From NCBI GenBank assembly GCA_003963455.1, contig RXJA01000093.1:1-64000 (forward strand): 64,000 bases of DNA. Direction: 5' to 3'. Below the pieces are notes generated by a model. That model was not told where the DNA came from. It did not search any database and saw only the letters and a list, made by a program, of their open reading frames with translations. The position numbers and the translations under genes were made by a program. This document shows, one piece after another, positions 61,887 to 64,000 of this stretch (the stretch's first letter is position 1; each line of letters begins with the position of its first letter). Origin of the DNA: Hyphomicrobiales bacterium. GTDB lineage: Bacteria > Pseudomonadota > Alphaproteobacteria > Rhizobiales > Rhizobiaceae.

Positions 61887-62102
61887 ATGAAGTATCTGAC
61901 GGCGGAGGAAGTCTCGGAACGCTACCGTGGTAGCATCTCTGTCGGGACGCTTCGAAACTGGCGAGCCATGAGGATTGGTCCGCCCTACATCAAAATCGGA
62001 AAAGCGGTGCTGTATCCCATCGAGGAACTTGAGATGTGGGACAACAGAAATATTGTGGTGTGCCGAGCGTCAAAGCGCCTCACGATGGGCGCGCGCGAGT
62101 GA
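61887..62102 (+). CDS. AlpA/excisionase-like HTH protein
   Basis: The 71-residue HTH_17-type protein reads YLTAEEVSERYRGSISVGTL, then RNWRAMRIGPPYIKIGKAVL and YPIEELEMWD. It is similar in plan to the rdfS-like gene at 2067. GGAAGG is just upstream of the ATG. It may be the excisionase or regulator of another element whose integrase is missing or outside the window. The IS110 element begins soon after. Confidence 0.75.
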   Translation: MKYLTAEEVSERYRGSISVGTLRNWRAMRIGPPYIKIGKAVLYPIEELEMWDNRNIVVCRASKRLTMGARE

Positions 62103-62109
62103 GCGTGAT

Positions 62110-62332
62110 GATGATGCATGAGTGTGCATCGCCGAGGATCGGCGGCCGGGCTGTCGTAAATCGAGCCCGTATCCGGTCTCGGCCGGGCTTCGAATCCTGA
62201 TGCTGGATGCGGACCACCGCGGACGGGGACAGTCGGTCCCGGGTCCCGTCCTGCGGCCGGCGCTATGCTGACATGGGGTAATTGCGGGCGATGCTAGATT
62301 CTTCGCCGTCAATGATTCTCATGGAGGCCAAC
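62110..62332 (+). ncRNA. IS110 5' non-coding region, probable bridge RNA
   Basis: IS110-group elements encode a bridge RNA in the non-coding region before the transposase gene. Here the region has stable stems: CGGGCT (62148-62153) with AGCCCG (62165-62170), and GGACGGG (62222-62228) with CCCGTCC (62246-62252). Exact RNA ends, element ends and loop guides cannot be fixed by eye. Confidence 0.45.
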
Positions 62333-63373
62333 ATGGACCAATTTGTTGGGTTAGACGTCTCGCAGGAGATGACCCACCTGTGCGTTATCGGCAGCGACGG
62401 TAAGATTGTCTGGCAAGGAAGGTGTCTGTCGACGCCAGAAGACATAGCCGGAAACATCAGATCCAAAGCACCCGATGTTGTACGCATTGGGCTCGAAAGC
62501 GGTCCTTTGTCCACCTGGCACTGGCATGCGTTGAAGGCGATGGGGCTACCGGTGCTATGTCTTGATTCCCGCCATGCGCAGGCGACCATGAGTGGCCAGG
62601 TAAACAAGACCGACAAGAATGATGCATATGGATTGGCCCAGATCGTCAAGGCGGGCTGGTATTGGGAGGTTGGGGTAAAGAGTCTCGACAGCCACGCGGT
62701 CCGCTCGATGCTTGGAGCGCGAGCACAACTCGTCGGAATGCGGGTAGAGGTCACCAACCAGATCAGGGGCATTCTCAAAACGTTCGGCGTCGTTCTGTCA
62801 AGACGAACGGGCGTGCCGTTCGAACGGCTCGTGGATGAGGCGTGCGACAATAGCGACCCCGTGCTCAATCAAACCGTGCGGTCGATGCTGCGTGTTCATT
62901 CTTGCCTGAAGGAACAGATTCAGCAGCTTGACCGCCAACTGATGAGCCGTGCTCGAGGGAGTGCCGTGTGCCGGCAGCTTATGGCCATTCCTGGCGTGGG
63001 CGTGCTCACAGCCCTTGCGTTCGTGACAGCGGTCGATGATCCGTCCAAGTTTGCGAAATCCAGAAGCGTTGGCGCCTACTTCGGCCTGACACCGCGATGT
63101 TACCAGTCGGGTGAAATCGATCGCAACAGGGGGATCTCAAAATGCGGAGACGGTCTTGTCCGTACCTATTTATTTGAGGCCGCCGGCACGCTCCTGACGA
63201 GGGTCGAGAAGTGGTCGGCGCTCAAAGCCTGGGGCCTGCGGATCGCCAAGCGCAGCGGCTTGAAGAAGGCAAAGATCGCCGTCGCACGAAAGCTAGCAGT
63301 AGTCATGCACCGCATGTGGGTGGATGGCGTATCCTTCCGATGGTCGGCCGCTGGAGCGGAGGCAGCCGCATGA
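62333..63373 (+). CDS. IS110-family transposase (recombinase)
   Basis: 346 residues from ATG 62333, with GGAGG 5 nt upstream; a longer frame from 62282 enters the non-coding region. The N-terminal DEDD RuvC-like domain has D in FVGLDVSQEMTH, E in IGLESGP, and KTDKNDAYGLAQIV. The C-terminal Transposase_20 domain has LMAIPGVGVLTALAFVTAVD and the Ser-bearing RGISKCGDGLVR. It appears intact. Elements of this family insert by RNA-guided recombination without target duplication. Confidence 0.93.
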   Translation: MDQFVGLDVSQEMTHLCVIGSDGKIVWQGRCLSTPEDIAGNIRSKAPDVVRIGLESGPLSTWHWHALKAMGLPVLCLDSRHAQATMSGQVNKTDKNDAYGLAQIVKAGWYWEVGVKSLDSHAVRSMLGARAQLVGMRVEVTNQIRGILKTFGVVLSRRTGVPFERLVDEACDNSDPVLNQTVRSMLRVHSCLKEQIQQLDRQLMSRARGSAVCRQLMAIPGVGVLTALAFVTAVDDPSKFAKSRSVGAYFGLTPRCYQSGEIDRNRGISKCGDGLVRTYLFEAAGTLLTRVEKWSALKAWGLRIAKRSGLKKAKIAVARKLAVVMHRMWVDGVSFRWSAAGAEAAA

Positions 63374-64000
63374 AGATGGAGGTGAACCCGAAGAAATCCG
63401 TCGCTCGACGGTAATCTTGTCCCTTGCCGAGACGAGCAGCGGCAAACCCGCTAGGAGCTATGCAGCCCTTCCACCGAAGCGGATTGCGTTGCTGACATTG
63501 GGAGCCGCAGCGTCCGATGCCATGCTGTGGCGAGCGCTGTTCGACCACGAAGAGAACGCTGAAACCGGCAGGAGGCAGGTCATTCGTCCAAGAGCCAGTA
63601 AGAATTTTATCTGGCGATCGACGTGTTGCTAGAACGATCCGCCAATTAAGGGCGTGAGCGGCTATTTAGGTTCTGGGGACACTTCAGCACCGTATGCTGA
63701 CCGCCGAGGAGCTGCGTGAAGGTCAGCCTGCCGACCTGATCGCACTGCACCTCGATCCAGCCGCTGTGCGTTCCGTGACATCGGCCAAGGCAAGAAAAAC
63801 GGTTGACCCCGGGCCCGCAATTAGAGAACGTTCCTACGGCTGTCCCGTCACCGCCCGCGGCGGAGACGAATTTCCTCCATTCCGCGCGCGACAATCGTCT
63901 CTGCGGACGCGCGCAGGATTGCGGTTTATACGCCGTACTTTCCTTAGAGCGCCGGCAGTCGCCGGCGCGGAGATCGACGAGCGATGAGGATGCCTTCCAG
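63374..64000. other. Region after the IS110 transposase, no assigned gene
   Basis: This stretch includes the 3' flank of IS110. Frames of 80-100 codons occur (for example 63694-63987 on the plus strand) but have no recognisable domain, so I do not call them. It may contain broken genes from earlier insertions. Confidence 0.45.

Noticed and set aside
1-64000. CRISPR arrays, rRNA or tRNA genes
   Set aside because: No regularly spaced direct repeats with unique spacers and no recognisable rRNA or tRNA sequence were seen on reading the window.

Overview
The window appears to come from an alphaproteobacterium, most likely of the Rhizobiales (Mesorhizobium-like). This is inferred from the high GC content, the conjugation gene families and the gene order, not from any database search. 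It holds most of one integrative and conjugative element (ICE) of the ICEMlSym type, followed by about 31 kb of catabolic cargo and then a short region of mobile-element debris.

Positions 1-2350 carry the excision control module. It has a small XRE regulator (qseC-like), a short DUF2285 protein (qseM-like), and a DUF6499-DUF2285 excision activator split by a +1 frameshift (fseA-like). An AlpA/Xis-like recombination directionality factor (rdfS-like) follows. Positions 2369-13548 carry repA, parA, small conserved ICE genes, the traF protease, a lytic transglycosylase and a DUF3363 relaxase. A complete 4,913-bp Tn7-like transposon (tnsA-tniA-tniB-tniQ) sits inside the 3' end of repA. Its 20-bp perfect terminal repeats and 5-bp target duplication (GCTCT) can be read directly, and removing it restores an open repA that overlaps parA by ATGA. 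Positions 13890-27187 hold a HAD phosphatase gene, traG, a CopG regulator, the trbBCDEJKLFGI type IV secretion operon and a DUF2274 gene. Positions 27141-29696 hold a lysR gene and a traI/traR quorum-sensing pair, with a lux-box-like site upstream of traI.

Positions 30019-61118 are a catabolic island. On the minus strand, 15 collinear genes (30019-45651) encode GMC oxidoreductases, an aldehyde dehydrogenase, a CaiB-type CoA-transferase, a MaoC dehydratase, a crotonase, a DapA-like lyase, SDR and Gfo/Idh enzymes, a Cof-type phosphatase and a ribose-type ABC transporter. A lacI regulator (45826-46851) separates this run from a second, parallel minus-strand set (GMC, MaoC, CaiB and another ribose-type ABC transporter) and a class I CoA-transferase. 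The same 18-20 bp palindrome (core GAAATCGTTTTC) lies upstream of both CaiB genes and of the first ABC ATPase gene. The same 12-nt core also occurs just upstream of the preferred traR start, which raises the possibility that substrate availability is linked to conjugation. A divergent plus-strand unit (crotonase, GMC, TetR, DUF993) completes the island. The likely logic is alcohol to aldehyde to acid to CoA thioester, then hydration and cleavage. The substrate cannot be named from sequence.

Positions 61119-64000 contain a truncated patatin-like gene, a second AlpA-like HTH gene and an IS110-family insertion sequence whose structured 5' non-coding region probably encodes a bridge RNA. No rRNA, tRNA or CRISPR array was seen. 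Starts marked as alternative are judgements from Shine-Dalgarno spacing.
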